A stretch of 64,000 nucleotides of DNA from Oxalobacter paraformigenes. Its GTDB lineage: Bacteria; Pseudomonadota; Gammaproteobacteria; Burkholderiales; Burkholderiaceae_D. This document shows positions 18,513 through 29,368 of the stretch, one piece after another. Made by a program: the position numbers and the translations under genes. The notes below the pieces were generated by a model. The model was not told where the DNA came from and searched no databases. It saw only the letters and a program-made list of their open reading frames with translations. Numbering within the stretch: the stretch's first letter is position 1; each line of letters begins with the position of its first letter. Location: NCBI RefSeq assembly GCF_000158475.2, contig NZ_KI392031.1:186001-250000 (forward strand), given 5' to 3'.

Positions 18513-19637
18513 ATGGGCGGCAATACTTTCGGGAAACTTTTTTCGGTAACGACTTTCGGCGAGTCGCACGGCGTGGCGCTGGGGTGCATTGTGGATGGCT
18601 GCCCTCCCGGAATGGAACTGTCCGAAGCGGATATCCAGCCCGAACTGGATCGCCGCCGTCCCGGGTCTTCGCGCTTCGTAACGCAAAGAAGGGAACCGGA
18701 TACCGTACGCATCCTTTCCGGCGTCTATCAGGGAAGAACGACCGGGACGCCGATTGCCCTGATGATTGAAAACCGGGATCAGCGCAGCAAGGATTACAGC
18801 AATATCGCCGACGTTTTCCGGCCGGGACATGGGGACTATACCTATTTCATGAAATACGGTATCCGTGATCCCAGAGGAGGCGGCCGTTCTTCCGCACGGC
18901 TGACCGCGGCGACGGTCGGGGCGGCAGCCATCGCGAAAAAATGGCTGCGCAACCGGTACGGTACCGAAATCAGGGGCTGCCTTTCGCAGCTTGGCGATAC
19001 GGTGATTCCTTTCGGGGCATGGAAATTCACTTCCGGCAATCCTTTTTTCGCCGCGACTGACGATGCAAACCTGCTTGCCGGGCTCGAAGAAAAACTGGAT
19101 GCCCTGCGCAAGGCGGGCGACTCCATCGGCGCGAAAGTCGAGCTTGTCGCGAGCGGTGTGCCGGCCGGTCTGGGCAATCCGCTGTTTGAAAAACTCGATG
19201 CGGAAATTGCCGCGGCCATGATGGGCATCAATGCCGTCAGGGGCATTGAAATCGGGGACGGTTTCGCCTCGGTTGCGCAGAAAGGTTCCGAACACGGGGA
19301 CGAAATCACACCGGACGGTTTTCTGAGCAATCATGCCGGCGGCGTTTTAGGCGGTATCTCGACCGGACAGGATATCCGGGTTGCCATTGCCGTCAAGCCG
19401 ACCCCGTCCATCCGCCTGCCGCGTCGTTCGATCGACAGCAAAGGCCAGCCTGTCACGGTGGAAACGACCGGCCGTCACGATCCCTGTGTCGGCATTCGTG
19501 CCGTTCCGGTCGCCGAGGCGATGCTGGCGCTGGTTTTGATGGATGCCGTTTTGCAGCACAGGGCGCAATGCGCCGATGTCGTTTTGCCGGTTTCTCCCGT
19601 TGCGGGCGATTTGCCGCAATCCGGACCGGACAGGTAA
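18513..19637 (+). CDS. aroC: Chorismate synthase
   Basis: Catalyses the last shikimate-pathway step, EPSP to chorismate, using reduced FMN. Signatures are [18 protein letters not shown] at the N-terminus, [45 protein letters not shown], and the C-terminal [17 protein letters not shown]. The 374 residues are normal for the full-length bacterial enzyme. It supplies chorismate for the trp genes further along. It may read through from nuo or have its own promoter; none is clear in the 96-nt gap. Confidence 0.97.
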   Translation: MGGNTFGKLFSVTTFGESHGVALGCIVDGCPPGMELSEADIQPELDRRRPGSSRFVTQRREPDTVRILSGVYQGRTTGTPIALMIENRDQRSKDYSNIADVFRPGHGDYTYFMKYGIRDPRGGGRSSARLTAATVGAAAIAKKWLRNRYGTEIRGCLSQLGDTVIPFGAWKFTSGNPFFAATDDANLLAGLEEKLDALRKAGDSIGAKVELVASGVPAGLGNPLFEKLDAEIAAAMMGINAVRGIEIGDGFASVAQKGSEHGDEITPDGFLSNHAGGVLGGISTGQDIRVAIAVKPTPSIRLPRRSIDSKGQPVTVETTGRHDPCVGIRAVPVAEAMLALVLMDAVLQHRAQCADVVLPVSPVAGDLPQSGPDR

Positions 19638-19656
19638 AAACGGCAGGCCCTAACCC

Positions 19657-20820
19657 GTGTCCGGCAAGTCTTCATGGCCTGAACAGGCGTTCGGATTCGG
19701 CGCGTTTTATTTCAGCTATTACAGTTTTGCCGGCGTCTTTTCGACGTATGTCACCCTTTATCTGGCTTTCCGGGGTATTGATGCGTTCGAGATCGGCATC
19801 CTGATGTCGCTGATGCAGGCCATGCGCATTGTGGGGCCGAATCTCTGGGGATGGATGGCGGACTGGACAGGCCAGCGGGCGCGTGTACTCCAGTTCACAG
19901 CCGGTTCCGCGCTGATCGCCTTCACCGGGTTTTTCTTCGGCGGCGGCTTCGGGTATTTCGCCTTTTTCATGATTGCCGTCAATCTGTTCACCAGTGCGCA
20001 GGGGCCTCTGTCGGATGCCCTGATCCTGTCTGAAATGCAGGGCAACATGTCCCGTTACGGACAGTTGCGTCTGTGGGGGTCTGTCGGGTATGTCGCCATG
20101 ACGGCCGCTTCGGGGTTTGTGCTGGACTGGACAGGAATCGGCCTGATGCCCTGGGTAGGCGCAGTCATTTTAGGCGTTCTCCTGCTGGTCAGTTTGCGCC
20201 TGTACCAGACTCCGCAGCCTTCCATCATACGGAAAAAGGTTTCCGTGTGGGGTGTCTTGCGCCGGCGCGAAGTGGTGGCTTTCATGGTTTCCGGCGGTTT
20301 CATGCTGGCGGCACACTCTGCATTGTATGCGTTCTATTCGCTTTATCTCTCCGTTCTGGGTTACAGCAGTATTACCATCGGCCTCATGTGGGCCATCGGC
20401 GCCATTGCCGAAATCGTTTTTTTCATTTATCAGGCCCCGATTGTCCGGCGTTTCGGCATCAGGGCCATTATGCTGGCAAGCCTGTTGATCGCCGTTGTGC
20501 GGTTCGCCCTGATCGGAATCGGAGCCGGATCATTTGCCGTTCTGCTGTTTGCCCAGCTCTTGCATGCGGCCACTTTCGGCGCGCATCATGTGACTTCCAT
20601 TCTTGCTGTCCAGAAATGGTTTGCCGGTCCCTTGCAGGCACGGGGACAGGCGCTGTTCATCAGTGCGTCTTACGGCATCGGCGGAACGCTGGGCGGCTTT
20701 CTGCTGTCCTGGGTATGGGACAGGTTCACGCCGGAAACCGTTTACTGGGTCGCCTCGATGTTTGCGCTGATTGCCCTCCTGGCTGCCTGGCAGTCTTTCC
20801 GGTGGCAGGCACGGAAATAA
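19657..20820 (+). CDS. MFS transporter of the HcaT-like (PPP) type
   Basis: The 387-residue protein has about 12 hydrophobic helices and the MFS_1-like pattern typical of 3-phenylpropionate transporter relatives: an N-terminal FGFGAFYFSYYSFAGVFSTY stretch, then PNLWGWMADWTGQRARVL as the loop 2-3 signature and RYGQLRLWGSVGYVAM. The substrate cannot be read from sequence. It starts with GTG 19 nt after aroC and may share its transcript. The same gene position in relatives often holds a permease of this kind. Family assignment is confident, specificity is not. Confidence 0.85.
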   Translation: MSGKSSWPEQAFGFGAFYFSYYSFAGVFSTYVTLYLAFRGIDAFEIGILMSLMQAMRIVGPNLWGWMADWTGQRARVLQFTAGSALIAFTGFFFGGGFGYFAFFMIAVNLFTSAQGPLSDALILSEMQGNMSRYGQLRLWGSVGYVAMTAASGFVLDWTGIGLMPWVGAVILGVLLLVSLRLYQTPQPSIIRKKVSVWGVLRRREVVAFMVSGGFMLAAHSALYAFYSLYLSVLGYSSITIGLMWAIGAIAEIVFFIYQAPIVRRFGIRAIMLASLLIAVVRFALIGIGAGSFAVLLFAQLLHAATFGAHHVTSILAVQKWFAGPLQARGQALFISASYGIGGTLGGFLLSWVWDRFTPETVYWVASMFALIALLAAWQSFRWQARK

Positions 20821-20915
20821 GACAGGAAAGACAGGATTGGCTCTTCCGTCTGTCAGGTTTGCCGATGAATGTGGCATAATAAAAAATTGGTTAACAGAAA
20901 ACGCGATATGGCATC

Positions 20916-22319
20916 ATGGCAAAGACTCTCTACGACAAACTCTGGGAATCCCATGTAGTGGATACGGAAAAAGACGGCACGACGATTCTGTATATCGATC
21001 GCCATCTCCTGCATGAAGTGACAAGTCCGCAAGCCTTTGAAGGGCTGAGGATGGCAAATCGCAAGCCCTGGAGAGATTCCGCCAATTTGCTGGTTGCCGA
21101 TCACAATGTGTCCACGCAGAACCGGAATGGCCCGATTGCCGATCCGGTTTCGCGTTTGCAGGTTGAAACGCTGGACAACAATGCCAAAACCTTCGGCCTT
21201 ACCTATTTCAATATGGCCGACAAGCGACAGGGGATTGTCCATGTCATCGGGCCGGAACAGGGCGCGACGTTGCCGGGTATGACCGTTGTCTGCGGCGATT
21301 CGCATACTTCAACGCACGGCGCTTTCGGGTGTCTGGCGCACGGTATCGGTACGTCCGAAGTGGAACACGTTCTGGCGACCCAGACCCTGCTTGCGAAAAA
21401 ATCGAAATCGATGCGGGTGGAAGTCGAGGGGGAACTGGGGCAGGGGGTGACGGCAAAAGATATCGTACTGGCCGTTATCGGCAAGATCGGTACGGCGGGC
21501 GGCACCGGATATGCCATCGAGTTTGCCGGTTCGGCCATCCGTTCCCTGTCGATGGAAGGGCGCATGACGCTGTGCAATATGGCGATCGAGGCGGGCGCCC
21601 GTGCCGGTATGGTTGCCGTTGACGATACCACCATTGAATATGTGAAAGGCCGTCCGTTTTCGCCGAAAGGCGAGCAGTGGGAAAAGGCGGTTGCGTACTG
21701 GAAGACATTGCATTCCGATCCGGGTGCCGCATTCGACGCAGTGGTCAGGCTGGACGCCGCGGAAATCCTGCCGCAGGTGACATGGGGAACGTCACCGGAA
21801 ATGGTGACGTCGGTTGATGGAAAAGTCCCCGATCCGGCTGATGAAACCGATCCGGTGCGGCGCAACGCCATTGTCCGCGCTCTGGAATACATGGGGCTGG
21901 AACCGAATATGCCGATTACATCCATTGCCATTGACAAGGTGTTCATCGGTTCGTGCACCAATTCGCGTATCGAGGATCTGAGGGCAGCGGCCGCTGTCGT
22001 CAAGGGCAAGAAACGGGCCGCCAGTGTCAGGCTCGCCATGGTCGTGCCGGGTTCCGGTCTCGTCAAGGAACAGGCGGAAAAGGAAGGACTGGACAGGATT
22101 TTCATCGAGGCGGGTTTTGAATGGCGTGAACCGGGCTGTTCCATGTGTCTGGCGATGAATGACGACCGGCTTTCTCCGGGAGAACGGTGCGCCTCGACAT
22201 CCAACCGGAACTTTGAAGGACGACAAGGACAGGGGGGAAGAACTCATTTAGTATCTCCTGCAATGGCAGCAGCAGCTGGCATTGCCGGGCACTTCGTTGA
22301 TGTGCGCGAAAACCGTTGA
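20916..22319 (+). CDS. leuC: 3-isopropylmalate dehydratase large subunit
   Basis: Large subunit of isopropylmalate isomerase, an aconitase-family [4Fe-4S] enzyme in leucine synthesis that works with LeuD. Visible: the start [15 protein letters not shown], the substrate loop [15 protein letters not shown], and the cluster cysteines in [16 protein letters not shown] and [11 protein letters not shown]. The ending is [18 protein letters not shown]. Its 467 residues are standard. The gene is followed by a small entericidin gene and then leuD, an arrangement common in Burkholderiales. A TATA-rich stretch (about 20875-20885) may be the promoter. Confidence 0.97.
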   Translation: MAKTLYDKLWESHVVDTEKDGTTILYIDRHLLHEVTSPQAFEGLRMANRKPWRDSANLLVADHNVSTQNRNGPIADPVSRLQVETLDNNAKTFGLTYFNMADKRQGIVHVIGPEQGATLPGMTVVCGDSHTSTHGAFGCLAHGIGTSEVEHVLATQTLLAKKSKSMRVEVEGELGQGVTAKDIVLAVIGKIGTAGGTGYAIEFAGSAIRSLSMEGRMTLCNMAIEAGARAGMVAVDDTTIEYVKGRPFSPKGEQWEKAVAYWKTLHSDPGAAFDAVVRLDAAEILPQVTWGTSPEMVTSVDGKVPDPADETDPVRRNAIVRALEYMGLEPNMPITSIAIDKVFIGSCTNSRIEDLRAAAAVVKGKKRAASVRLAMVVPGSGLVKEQAEKEGLDRIFIEAGFEWREPGCSMCLAMNDDRLSPGERCASTSNRNFEGRQGQGGRTHLVSPAMAAAAGIAGHFVDVRENR

Positions 22320-22336
22320 CAGACAAGGAGAAAAAG

Positions 22337-22456
22337 ATGAGAGTATTGATCGCTGTTTTGGCAGCCGTCGCTTTCCTGGCGGGTTGCAACACTGTTCAGG
22401 GTGTCGGAAAAGATGTGCAGGGGGCAGGCGAGGCTGTGGAAAACGCCGCCAAGTAA
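22337..22456 (+). CDS. Entericidin A/B-family small lipoprotein
   Basis: A 39-residue protein with a lipoprotein signal: a short MRVLIAVLAAVAFLAGC start whose LAGC lipobox places the lipidated cysteine at residue 17. The mature part, NTVQGVGKDVQGAGEAVE, is the hallmark of entericidin-like peptides. In E. coli the ecnA/ecnB pair acts as a membrane-active toxin and antidote; single copies such as this one are widespread and of uncertain role. AAGGAG lies 8 nt before the ATG. It sits between leuC and leuD and is followed by a terminator-like hairpin. Confidence 0.9.
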   Translation: MRVLIAVLAAVAFLAGCNTVQGVGKDVQGAGEAVENAAK

Positions 22457-22487
22457 GCTTTCTGCGCCGGAAAGGGATTATTGTGGT

Positions 22488-22532
22488 GCCGGGCTTCCCG
22501 TTGATGGATTGAATGGGGAGCCGGGCTTTTTG
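22488..22532 (+). terminator. Terminator-like hairpin after entericidin gene
   Basis: GGCTTCCC pairs with GGGGAGCC (one G-U), with a 15-nt loop and a T5 tract after the right arm. It would partly separate leuC-ecn from leuD-leuB. Confidence 0.5.
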
Positions 22533-22567
22533 TCGTCTTTTGAAAGACGAAAGAATTGATGGGAATC

Positions 22568-23215
22568 ATGGAAAAATTTACCGTACATACCGGACTGGTC
22601 GTTCCGCTGGATCGCGTCAATGTGGACACGGATGCGATTATTCCGAAACAGTTTCTGAAATCGATCAAGCGGACAGGATTCGGGCCGAACCTGTTTGATG
22701 AATGGCGATATCTCGACCATGGCGAACCGGGTATGGACAATTCGAAGCGTCCCCTGAATCCGGATTTCGTGCTGAACCAGCCGCGTTATCAGGGCGCCTC
22801 GATTCTTCTGGCCCGCAAGAATTTCGGTTGCGGTTCTTCCCGCGAGCACGCTCCCTGGGCACTGCAGCAATACGGGTTCAAGGCGGTTATCGCGCCGAGT
22901 TTTGCCGATATTTTCTTTAACAACTGTTTCAAGAACGGCTTTTTGCCGATTACCCTGACGGAAGAGCAGGTCGATCAGCTGTTTGCGGCGGTCGAGGCAC
23001 AGCCGGGTTATCAGCTGACTGTCGATCTGGAAAAAATGGTGGTCAGAAGTGAAGATGCCAGTCTCGTTTATACGTTCGCCATCGACCCGTTCCGCCAGTA
23101 CTGCCTGATGAACGGACTGGACGATATCGGTCTGACATTGCAGAAAGCGGATAAAATCAGGGAATACGAAAAACGCCACATCGCCGGGCAGCCCTGGCTG
23201 GCCAATACGATTTGA
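22568..23215 (+). CDS. leuD: 3-isopropylmalate dehydratase small subunit
   Basis: Small (swivel) subunit of isopropylmalate isomerase, partner of LeuC. Motifs are [38 protein letters not shown] and [15 protein letters not shown], all conserved in the family. I chose the third in-frame start (ATG 22568) because relatives begin M-x-KFTVHTGL; upstream TTG and ATG at 22556 and 22559 would add three or four residues. It has 215 residues. Confidence 0.96.
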   Translation: MEKFTVHTGLVVPLDRVNVDTDAIIPKQFLKSIKRTGFGPNLFDEWRYLDHGEPGMDNSKRPLNPDFVLNQPRYQGASILLARKNFGCGSSREHAPWALQQYGFKAVIAPSFADIFFNNCFKNGFLPITLTEEQVDQLFAAVEAQPGYQLTVDLEKMVVRSEDASLVYTFAIDPFRQYCLMNGLDDIGLTLQKADKIREYEKRHIAGQPWLANTI

Positions 23216-23290
23216 CGACGGTTTTATAAAAACGAAAACATGACGCATCCTTTTGCGAAAACGGAATGCGTTGGACAAGAGAGGAAAGAC

Positions 23291-24358
23291 GTGAAGATTG
23301 CAATTCTGCCGGGCGACGGTATCGGCCCGGAAATCATGGATGAGGCCGTTCGGGTTCTGAATGCGCTGGATGAAAATTTCGAAATGGAATGGGCCGATGT
23401 CGGCGGCGCCGGTTATGCCGCACACGGCCATCCCTTGCCGGAAGGGACCCTGAAGCTGGCGAAAGAAGCCGATGCGGTGCTTTTCGGCGCGGTCGGCGAT
23501 TTCAAATACGATACGCTGGAACGTTCATTGCGCCCGGAACAGGCTATTTTAGGCCTCAGAAAGAACCTGAAACTGTTTGCCAATCTCCGTCCTGCCATTC
23601 TCTATCCTGAACTGGCTGGCGCTTCCACGCTGAAACCCGAAGTCGTTTCCGGCCTCGATCTCCTGATTGTCCGGGAACTGACGGGCGATATTTATTTCGG
23701 GCAGCCCCGCGGTCACCGGGAAGCGCCTGATGGTCCGTTCAAGGGGGCTCGTGAAGGATTCGATACCATGCGTTATGCCGAGCCTGAAATCCGCCGTATC
23801 GCCCATATCGGTTTCCAGACGGCACAGAAACGCGGCAAGCGCCTGACGTCCGTTGACAAGGCCAACGTGCTGGAAACGTCCCAGCTCTGGCGCGAAATCG
23901 TAATTGATGTATCGAAGGATTATCCGGATGTCAAACTGGATCATATGTATGTGGACAATGCCGCCATGCAGCTGGTTCGTGCCCCGAAGGAACTGGATGT
24001 CATTTTGACCGGAAACATTTTTGGCGACATTCTGTCTGACGCGGCCGCCATGCTGACGGGTTCCATCGGCATGCTGCCGTCTGCCTCGCTGGATGAAAAC
24101 AACAAGGGACTGTACGAACCATCCCACGGTTCCGCTCCCGATATTGCCGGAAAAGGAATTGCCAATCCGCTGGCGCAGATCCTGTCCGCTGCGATGATGC
24201 TCCGCTATTCCTTAAACAGGGGCGAACAGGCCGACCGTATCGAAAAGGCGGTCAAGAAAGTGCTTGCTGACGGACTGCGTACCGGCGATATCTATGAAGA
24301 AGGAACGAAACGCGTCGGTACCCGGGAAATGGGTGACGCGGTTGTCGCAGCCCTGTAA
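23291..24358 (+). CDS. leuB: 3-isopropylmalate dehydrogenase
   Basis: NAD-dependent oxidative decarboxylase, third step of leucine synthesis. It begins [15 protein letters not shown] at a GTG preceded by GAGGAAAG. An upstream ATG at 23240 is in frame but adds a non-family tail. Motifs are the catalytic [13 protein letters not shown], the metal-binding [14 protein letters not shown] and [13 protein letters not shown], and the NAD loop [18 protein letters not shown]. Its 355 residues are typical. Confidence 0.97.
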   Translation: MKIAILPGDGIGPEIMDEAVRVLNALDENFEMEWADVGGAGYAAHGHPLPEGTLKLAKEADAVLFGAVGDFKYDTLERSLRPEQAILGLRKNLKLFANLRPAILYPELAGASTLKPEVVSGLDLLIVRELTGDIYFGQPRGHREAPDGPFKGAREGFDTMRYAEPEIRRIAHIGFQTAQKRGKRLTSVDKANVLETSQLWREIVIDVSKDYPDVKLDHMYVDNAAMQLVRAPKELDVILTGNIFGDILSDAAAMLTGSIGMLPSASLDENNKGLYEPSHGSAPDIAGKGIANPLAQILSAAMMLRYSLNRGEQADRIEKAVKKVLADGLRTGDIYEEGTKRVGTREMGDAVVAAL

Positions 24359-24390
24359 AACGCTTTTGAACGACTGGATCGGGTAACAAA

Positions 24391-25506
24391 ATGAAGCTGG
24401 TAGGATTGATTGGCTGGCGCGGAATGGTCGGTTCCGTTCTGATGCAGCGCATGCGGGAAGAAAACGATTTCGAGCTGATCGAGCCCGTTTTCTTCACGAC
24501 GTCGAATGTCGGGGGCAAGGCTCCGTCGATGGCGAAAAACGAAACCGTGTTAAAAGACGCTTTCGATGTCGGCGAACTGAAAAAATGCGATATCCTGATT
24601 TCCTGTCAGGGTGGAGACTATACGGCCGAAGTCTTTCCAAAATTGCGTTCTGCCGGCTGGGATGGCTACTGGATTGACGCGGCCTCCAAATTGCGCATGA
24701 ATGACGACGCGCTGATCGTTCTGGATCCAGTCAACCGCAAGGTGATCGATGCGGGATTGGCAAAAGGGGTCAAGAACTTTATCGGCGGAAACTGTACCGT
24801 TTCCTGCATGCTGATGGGACTGGGCGGACTCTTCGAGCACGATCTCGTCGAGTGGATGACGTCAATGACGTATCAGGCGGCGTCGGGCGGCGGCGCGCAG
24901 CACATGCGCGAGTTGCTGGCCCAGTTCGGTTCCATTCATGCCGAAGTCCGGATGAATCTGGAGGATCCGGCTTCCGCCATTCTCGACATCGACCGTCAGG
25001 TACTGTCGCGCCAGCGCGGGATGGGGCCGGACGAAACGAAGCAGTTCGGCGTTCCGCTGGCAGGAAACCTGATTCCCTGGATCGATACCGATCTGGGCAA
25101 TGGCATGTCACGCGAGGAATGGAAAGGCGGCGCCGAAACGAACAGGATTCTGGGCAAGGACGGCGGCAGCCGGATCGTTGTCGATGGCCTTTGTGTCCGG
25201 ATTGGGGCGATGCGCTGTCATTCGCAGGCATTGACGATCAAGCTGAAGAAAGACGTGCCGCTGGACGAAATCGGGGATATGCTGGAAAGCCACAATCCCT
25301 GGGCGAAAGTAGTGCCGAACACACGGGAGGATTCTGTCCGCGATCTGACGCCCGCCGCGGTATCGGGCAGCCTGACCGTGCCGGTCGGACGGCTGCGCAA
25401 ACTGGGCATGGGCGGCGATTATCTGTCAGCTTTCACGGTAGGCGACCAGTTGCTCTGGGGAGCGGCCGAACCGCTGCGCCGCATGTTGCGCATCATTCTT
25501 GAATAA
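24391..25506 (+). CDS. asd: Aspartate-semialdehyde dehydrogenase
   Basis: Reduces aspartyl phosphate to aspartate semialdehyde for lysine, threonine and methionine synthesis and for diaminopimelate. The N-terminal Rossmann motif is [16 protein letters not shown], the active-site cysteine lies in [18 protein letters not shown], and the [14 protein letters not shown] region follows. Its 371 residues and sequence style are of the gammaproteobacterial/betaproteobacterial Asd class. It closes the leu-asd transcript: a strong terminator follows 50 nt later. Confidence 0.97.
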   Translation: MKLVGLIGWRGMVGSVLMQRMREENDFELIEPVFFTTSNVGGKAPSMAKNETVLKDAFDVGELKKCDILISCQGGDYTAEVFPKLRSAGWDGYWIDAASKLRMNDDALIVLDPVNRKVIDAGLAKGVKNFIGGNCTVSCMLMGLGGLFEHDLVEWMTSMTYQAASGGGAQHMRELLAQFGSIHAEVRMNLEDPASAILDIDRQVLSRQRGMGPDETKQFGVPLAGNLIPWIDTDLGNGMSREEWKGGAETNRILGKDGGSRIVVDGLCVRIGAMRCHSQALTIKLKKDVPLDEIGDMLESHNPWAKVVPNTREDSVRDLTPAAVSGSLTVPVGRLRKLGMGGDYLSAFTVGDQLLWGAAEPLRRMLRIILE

Positions 25507-25556
25507 TCGCTCCTTTTCTTGAAAATCCGGTTTTGAAACGGATGATTCACGCAAGG

Positions 25557-25595
25557 AAAAACCGCTGGCAGCACAAAGCGTCCAGCGGTTTTTTT
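25557..25595 (+). terminator. Strong intrinsic terminator after asd
   Basis: A 12-bp stem (AAAAACCGCTGG / CCAGCGGTTTTT), a 13-nt loop, and T7 inside and after the right arm. Confidence 0.9.
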
Positions 25596-25873
25596 AAAGG
25601 AAACCGGGAAAATGGATGGGGTTCCGATCCTTTGATCAGGAGCGGTCAACCAATTCGCCGAAGTTGAACCTGAAAGATTGCCCAGGTTTTCAAAATACGG
25701 GAGAAGGGAAAAGCCTGCTTTTAAAATGAGGGCATACACAACAATCCCGATATGGCAAGGTTTATTGGTTATCCCTGTTCCCGGGAAAAGTACGTTTGGC
25801 GATGGACAGTGAAAACAGTTCTGTTTTTGAAAAGACCTGTTGATTCTTCAGTTTCTTGAGAGAGAGGAAAATA
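25596..25873. other. Intergenic region where fimV would usually lie
   Basis: No gene is seen in about 280 nt. In many betaproteobacteria a large fimV gene lies between asd and truA. Here there is only this spacer and the small secreted-protein gene that follows. GAGAGAGGAAA before 25874 is the ribosome site of that gene. Confidence 0.55.
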
Positions 25874-26365
25874 ATGCGGCAAAAAGTCATGGCGGTATTG
25901 TTGCTTGGCTGTGTGCTGTTCTGCGGTTTCCTGCAGGATGCGGCCTGTGCCGGCGAAAGCAGGGAAAGGGCCTTCAGTCAGCGCTATCTGACCGTACCGC
26001 CCCCTGAAGGCTGGAAAAGAGAAACAAAGGCTTCCGGTATGTTCAGTGACTGCATTTTTTATGCGCCACAGGATGAAAGCCTTGCGCTGATGGCCTGTCC
26101 CGGCTTTGAGCGGGACAGGCCATTTGCGGAAGTCATGGCCGATGTGAAAACCGGGGAAGACGCGATGCGTTTCGGGCGTTGCGTGATTTACAGCAATGAA
26201 GAGGGTGTGATGCTCCATGTCCCCCTGAAAAAGGGCAAGGAAGGCGCATTCTTCGTGATAATAGAGGACAACCCGGCACCAGGGCTGATACAAAAGGCAT
26301 GGCCCATGCTGCGCGCCTTTACAGACTTTGATATTCCGGAGAAACCGCCTGTGCCTCAAAAATGA
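25874..26365 (+). CDS. Secreted hypothetical protein
   Basis: A 163-residue protein with a signal peptide: basic MRQKV, a hydrophobic core VMAVLLLGCVLFCGFL, and probable cleavage after DAACA. The mature part begins near GESRERAFSQRYLTVPPPEGW and contains three later cysteines that could form disulfides. I do not recognise the family; the YLTVPPPEGWKRE and FYAPQDESLALMACPG stretches resemble small periplasmic proteins of unknown role. The ATG is chosen because GAGAGAGGAAA lies just upstream; a TTG six codons earlier is possible. It has its own terminator-bounded position between asd and truA. Confidence 0.75.
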   Translation: MRQKVMAVLLLGCVLFCGFLQDAACAGESRERAFSQRYLTVPPPEGWKRETKASGMFSDCIFYAPQDESLALMACPGFERDRPFAEVMADVKTGEDAMRFGRCVIYSNEEGVMLHVPLKKGKEGAFFVIIEDNPAPGLIQKAWPMLRAFTDFDIPEKPPVPQK

Positions 26366-26494
26366 AACAACGCACCGGAAGGGCAGCCGGACTGAAGTCG
26401 TTGCGGCGTTTTTTTGCAGCAGCGTCGCCTTCGCCAGCGGCATGGCCCGGATTGGACGGGCTATTGGGCGCATCGGCACGGTTAGCGGGGCATC

Positions 26495-27289
26495 ATGAAT
26501 GAAATGAAACGGATTGCATTGGGTATTGAATATGACGGTACCGGCTGGCGGGGATGGCAGACCCAGCCGGACGGCATGACGGTGCAGGATCAGCTCGAGG
26601 CGGCTATTCGCCAGTTCACCCGCATGGATATGGCAACGACCTGTGCGGGAAGAACGGACGCCGGGGTGCACGCGACCGAACAGGTCGTGCATCTGGATAC
26701 CGGTCTTGAGCGTTTGCCGGTCTCGTGGGTGCGCGGCATCAATTCCTATTTGCCTTCCTCGATTGCCGTTCGCTGGGCCTGCGAAGTGCCCGGAGGAAAG
26801 GACGGGTTTCATGCCCGTTCCAGCGCCATTGCCCGCCGGTACCGTTATCTGGTTTACAACAGTCCCGTGCGTTCCCCGTTGTGGAAGAACCGGGCAGGAT
26901 GGGTTTTCCGTCCGCTGGATCTGGAATGGATGCGGGAAGGAGCGGGGTTTTTGCTGGGCGAACACGACTTTTCCGCATTCAGGGCAGCGGAATGCCAGTC
27001 CATTACGCCGGTCAAGACGATGAACGGGATCGGGATCGAAAAACAGGGAAACCTGATCGTTTTCACTTTCGAGGCGAATGCCTTCCTGCACCATATGATC
27101 CGCAACATCGTCGGTTCGTTAATTGTCGTCGGAAAGGGAAACCGTCCACCGAAATGGATGAAGGAATTGCTGGAGAGCCGTGACCGGTCGCAGGCAGCGC
27201 CGACATTCATGCCGGACGGTCTTTATCTGTCGCGTGTGTTTTATGAGGAAAAGTGGGGACTGCCGCAACGGGAAGATGTCTTTCCCTGA
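26495..27289 (+). CDS. truA: tRNA pseudouridine synthase A
   Basis: Modifies uridines 38-40 in the anticodon stem of many tRNAs. The catalytic aspartate is Asp55 in the CAGRTDAGVHATEQVVHLDT motif. The N-terminal ALGIEYDGTGWRGWQ and C-terminal FLHHMIRNIVGSLIVVGKG blocks are diagnostic. Its 264 residues are standard. It starts the truA-trpF-trpB-trpA segment; trpF follows after 49 nt. Confidence 0.97.
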   Translation: MNEMKRIALGIEYDGTGWRGWQTQPDGMTVQDQLEAAIRQFTRMDMATTCAGRTDAGVHATEQVVHLDTGLERLPVSWVRGINSYLPSSIAVRWACEVPGGKDGFHARSSAIARRYRYLVYNSPVRSPLWKNRAGWVFRPLDLEWMREGAGFLLGEHDFSAFRAAECQSITPVKTMNGIGIEKQGNLIVFTFEANAFLHHMIRNIVGSLIVVGKGNRPPKWMKELLESRDRSQAAPTFMPDGLYLSRVFYEEKWGLPQREDVFP

Positions 27290-27338
27290 CTGCCGGTCGG
27301 GTTCTCCGGATAAAATAAGTTTTTTTTTCTGACGGATC

Positions 27339-28001
27339 ATGAATCGTACCCGTATCAAAATTTGCGGACTGACGCGCGAGGAAGACGTGCGTACCGTTAT
27401 CGAAGCCGGCGCGGATGCATTGGGCTTTGTTTTTTACCCGGAAAGTCCCCGTTTCGTGACGGCGGAAAAAGCGGCGGTTCTGACGTCTGCCGTTCCCGCC
27501 TTTGTTTCGACAGTCGGTCTTTTCGTCAACGCAAGTGCCGGTGAGATTGCGGAAACGGTACGAAAAGTGCCCTTGTCGCTTTTGCAGTTTCACGGGGATG
27601 AGACGCCCGAAGCGTGCCACGAAGCGGCTGCTTTGGCCAGTCTGCCTTTTATCCGGGTTTTTCGGGTGAAACCGGATACAAGAAGCGATGATTTGATACA
27701 ATACGAACAAATTTATCGCAATGCCAGTCCGTTTTTCAGGGGGTTGCTGCTGGATGCCTGGACGGAAGCGTATGGCGGGGCGGGAAAGGTTTTCAATTGG
27801 TCTCTCGTGTCAAAAGGAATCGGGCCTCGGGTCGTTTTGAGTGGTGGCTTGAGCGCGCAAAATGTCGCTGGTGCAGTCTCTGAATTGCGCCCGTTTGCCG
27901 TTGACGTCAGTAGTGGCGTGGAGGCGGCGCGCGGCATCAAGGATGCCGGAAAAATCCATGCTTTCATAAATGCCGTCCGCAAGGCGGACGAAACCGTTTA
28001 G
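27339..28001 (+). CDS. trpF: Phosphoribosylanthranilate isomerase
   Basis: Third step of tryptophan synthesis: an Amadori rearrangement in a TIM barrel. The catalytic cysteine and aspartate lie in [13 protein letters not shown] at the N-terminus and in [19 protein letters not shown]. The phosphate-binding end is [16 protein letters not shown] and VDVSSGVE. Its 220 residues fit a monofunctional TrpF. It stands with trpB and trpA, without trpC, D or E, as is usual in betaproteobacteria where those genes lie elsewhere. Confidence 0.96.
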   Translation: MNRTRIKICGLTREEDVRTVIEAGADALGFVFYPESPRFVTAEKAAVLTSAVPAFVSTVGLFVNASAGEIAETVRKVPLSLLQFHGDETPEACHEAAALASLPFIRVFRVKPDTRSDDLIQYEQIYRNASPFFRGLLLDAWTEAYGGAGKVFNWSLVSKGIGPRVVLSGGLSAQNVAGAVSELRPFAVDVSSGVEAARGIKDAGKIHAFINAVRKADETV

Positions 28002-28069
28002 GCGGGATTGCCGGTACCGGTTCGTTTTATGCAGATGGCTGTGCCATCGCGTTTCAAGAGAGATTATCC

Positions 28070-29314
28070 ATGAAAGAAAAAGACGGTTGCAGCGCATCTG
28101 ACGCGCTGTTTGAAGCGTCCGGCTATCGTTTGCCGGATGAACGCGGCCATTTCGGCGTCTATGGCGGCATTTTCGTTTCCGAAACCCTGATCCATGCGCT
28201 GGACGAACTGAATCAGGCGTATGCCCGTTTCAAAAACGACCCGGATTTTCTGGCCGAATTCCGTTATGAACTGAAACACTATGTCGGACGGCCTTCTCCC
28301 GTTTATCACGCGTCGCGCTGGTCGGACATGCTGGGCGGGGCGCAGATTTATCTGAAGCGCGAAGATCTGAATCACACGGGAGCCCACAAGATCAATAATG
28401 TGATCGGTCAGGCGCTGCTGGCCAAACGGATGGGCAAGAAACGCATCATTGCCGAAACCGGCGCGGGCCAGCATGGCGTCGCCACGGCAACGATCTGCGC
28501 CCGTTTCGGGCTGGAATGCGTGGTTTATATGGGGAGCGAGGACGTCGAACGCCAGGCACAGAACGTTTACCGGATGAAACTGCTGGGCGCATCGGTCGTG
28601 CCGGTCGAATCCGGTTCCAAAACCCTGAAAGATGCATTGAATGAGGCCATGCGCGACTGGGTCGCCAATGTCGAGACGACTTTTTACATTATCGGTACTG
28701 TGGCCGGGCCGCATCCCTATCCCATGATGGTCCGCGATTTCCAGTCGGTGATCGGCGAGGAATGCCTGGTGCAAATGCCGGAGCTGACCGGGCGGCAGCC
28801 GGATGTGGTCGTCGCCTGTGTCGGCGGCGGCTCGAACGCCATGGGCATTTTCTACCCGTATATCGATCACAAAGAGGTGAAACTGGTCGGGGCCGAGGCG
28901 GCTGGCGAAGGAATCGAAACCGGGCGTCACGCCGCTTCGCTAAATGGCGGCAGTCCCGGGGTGTTGCATGGCAACCGCACATATCTTTTGCAGGATGAGG
29001 ACGGTCAGGTGATCGATACCCATTCGGTGTCGGCTGGTCTCGATTACCCGGGAGTAGGCCCCGAACATGCCTGGCTGAAGGATTCGGGACGTGCCGGGTA
29101 TGTGGGTATTACGGACGAGGAAGCGCTGGCCGCCTTTCATGATTGTTGCCGGATCGAAGGCATCATTCCGGCGCTGGAATCGAGTCACGCTCTGGCGTAT
29201 GCGGTGAAAACAGCGCCGGCTTTGCCGAAGGACAAAATAATTCTGGTCAATCTTTCCGGACGGGGCGACAAGGACATGCATACTGTCGCGCTCCGCGCCG
29301 GCATCAAATGGTAA
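28070..29314 (+). CDS. trpB: Tryptophan synthase beta subunit
   Basis: PLP enzyme that joins indole and serine. The PLP lysine is Lys107 in [20 protein letters not shown]. The [29 protein letters not shown] (phosphate loop) and [14 protein letters not shown] segments are conserved. Its 414 residues are slightly longer than E. coli (397) because of the N-terminus. It overlaps nothing; trpA starts 54 nt later. It works as an alpha2beta2 complex with TrpA. Confidence 0.97.
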   Translation: MKEKDGCSASDALFEASGYRLPDERGHFGVYGGIFVSETLIHALDELNQAYARFKNDPDFLAEFRYELKHYVGRPSPVYHASRWSDMLGGAQIYLKREDLNHTGAHKINNVIGQALLAKRMGKKRIIAETGAGQHGVATATICARFGLECVVYMGSEDVERQAQNVYRMKLLGASVVPVESGSKTLKDALNEAMRDWVANVETTFYIIGTVAGPHPYPMMVRDFQSVIGEECLVQMPELTGRQPDVVVACVGGGSNAMGIFYPYIDHKEVKLVGAEAAGEGIETGRHAASLNGGSPGVLHGNRTYLLQDEDGQVIDTHSVSAGLDYPGVGPEHAWLKDSGRAGYVGITDEEALAAFHDCCRIEGIIPALESSHALAYAVKTAPALPKDKIILVNLSGRGDKDMHTVALRAGIKW

Positions 29315-29368
29315 GTCCGTTTTCAAACGGAATACGACCTTAACCGAATTTGAAGAACAGGATTTATT

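Noticed and set aside
16618-23552. Recurrent TTA leucine codons in an (A/G)TT-TTA-GG context (nuoM, aroC, MFS, leuB)
   Set aside because: Four instances in four genes are suggestive, but ATT-CTG-GG also occurs nearby, and I could not count codons to test for enrichment.
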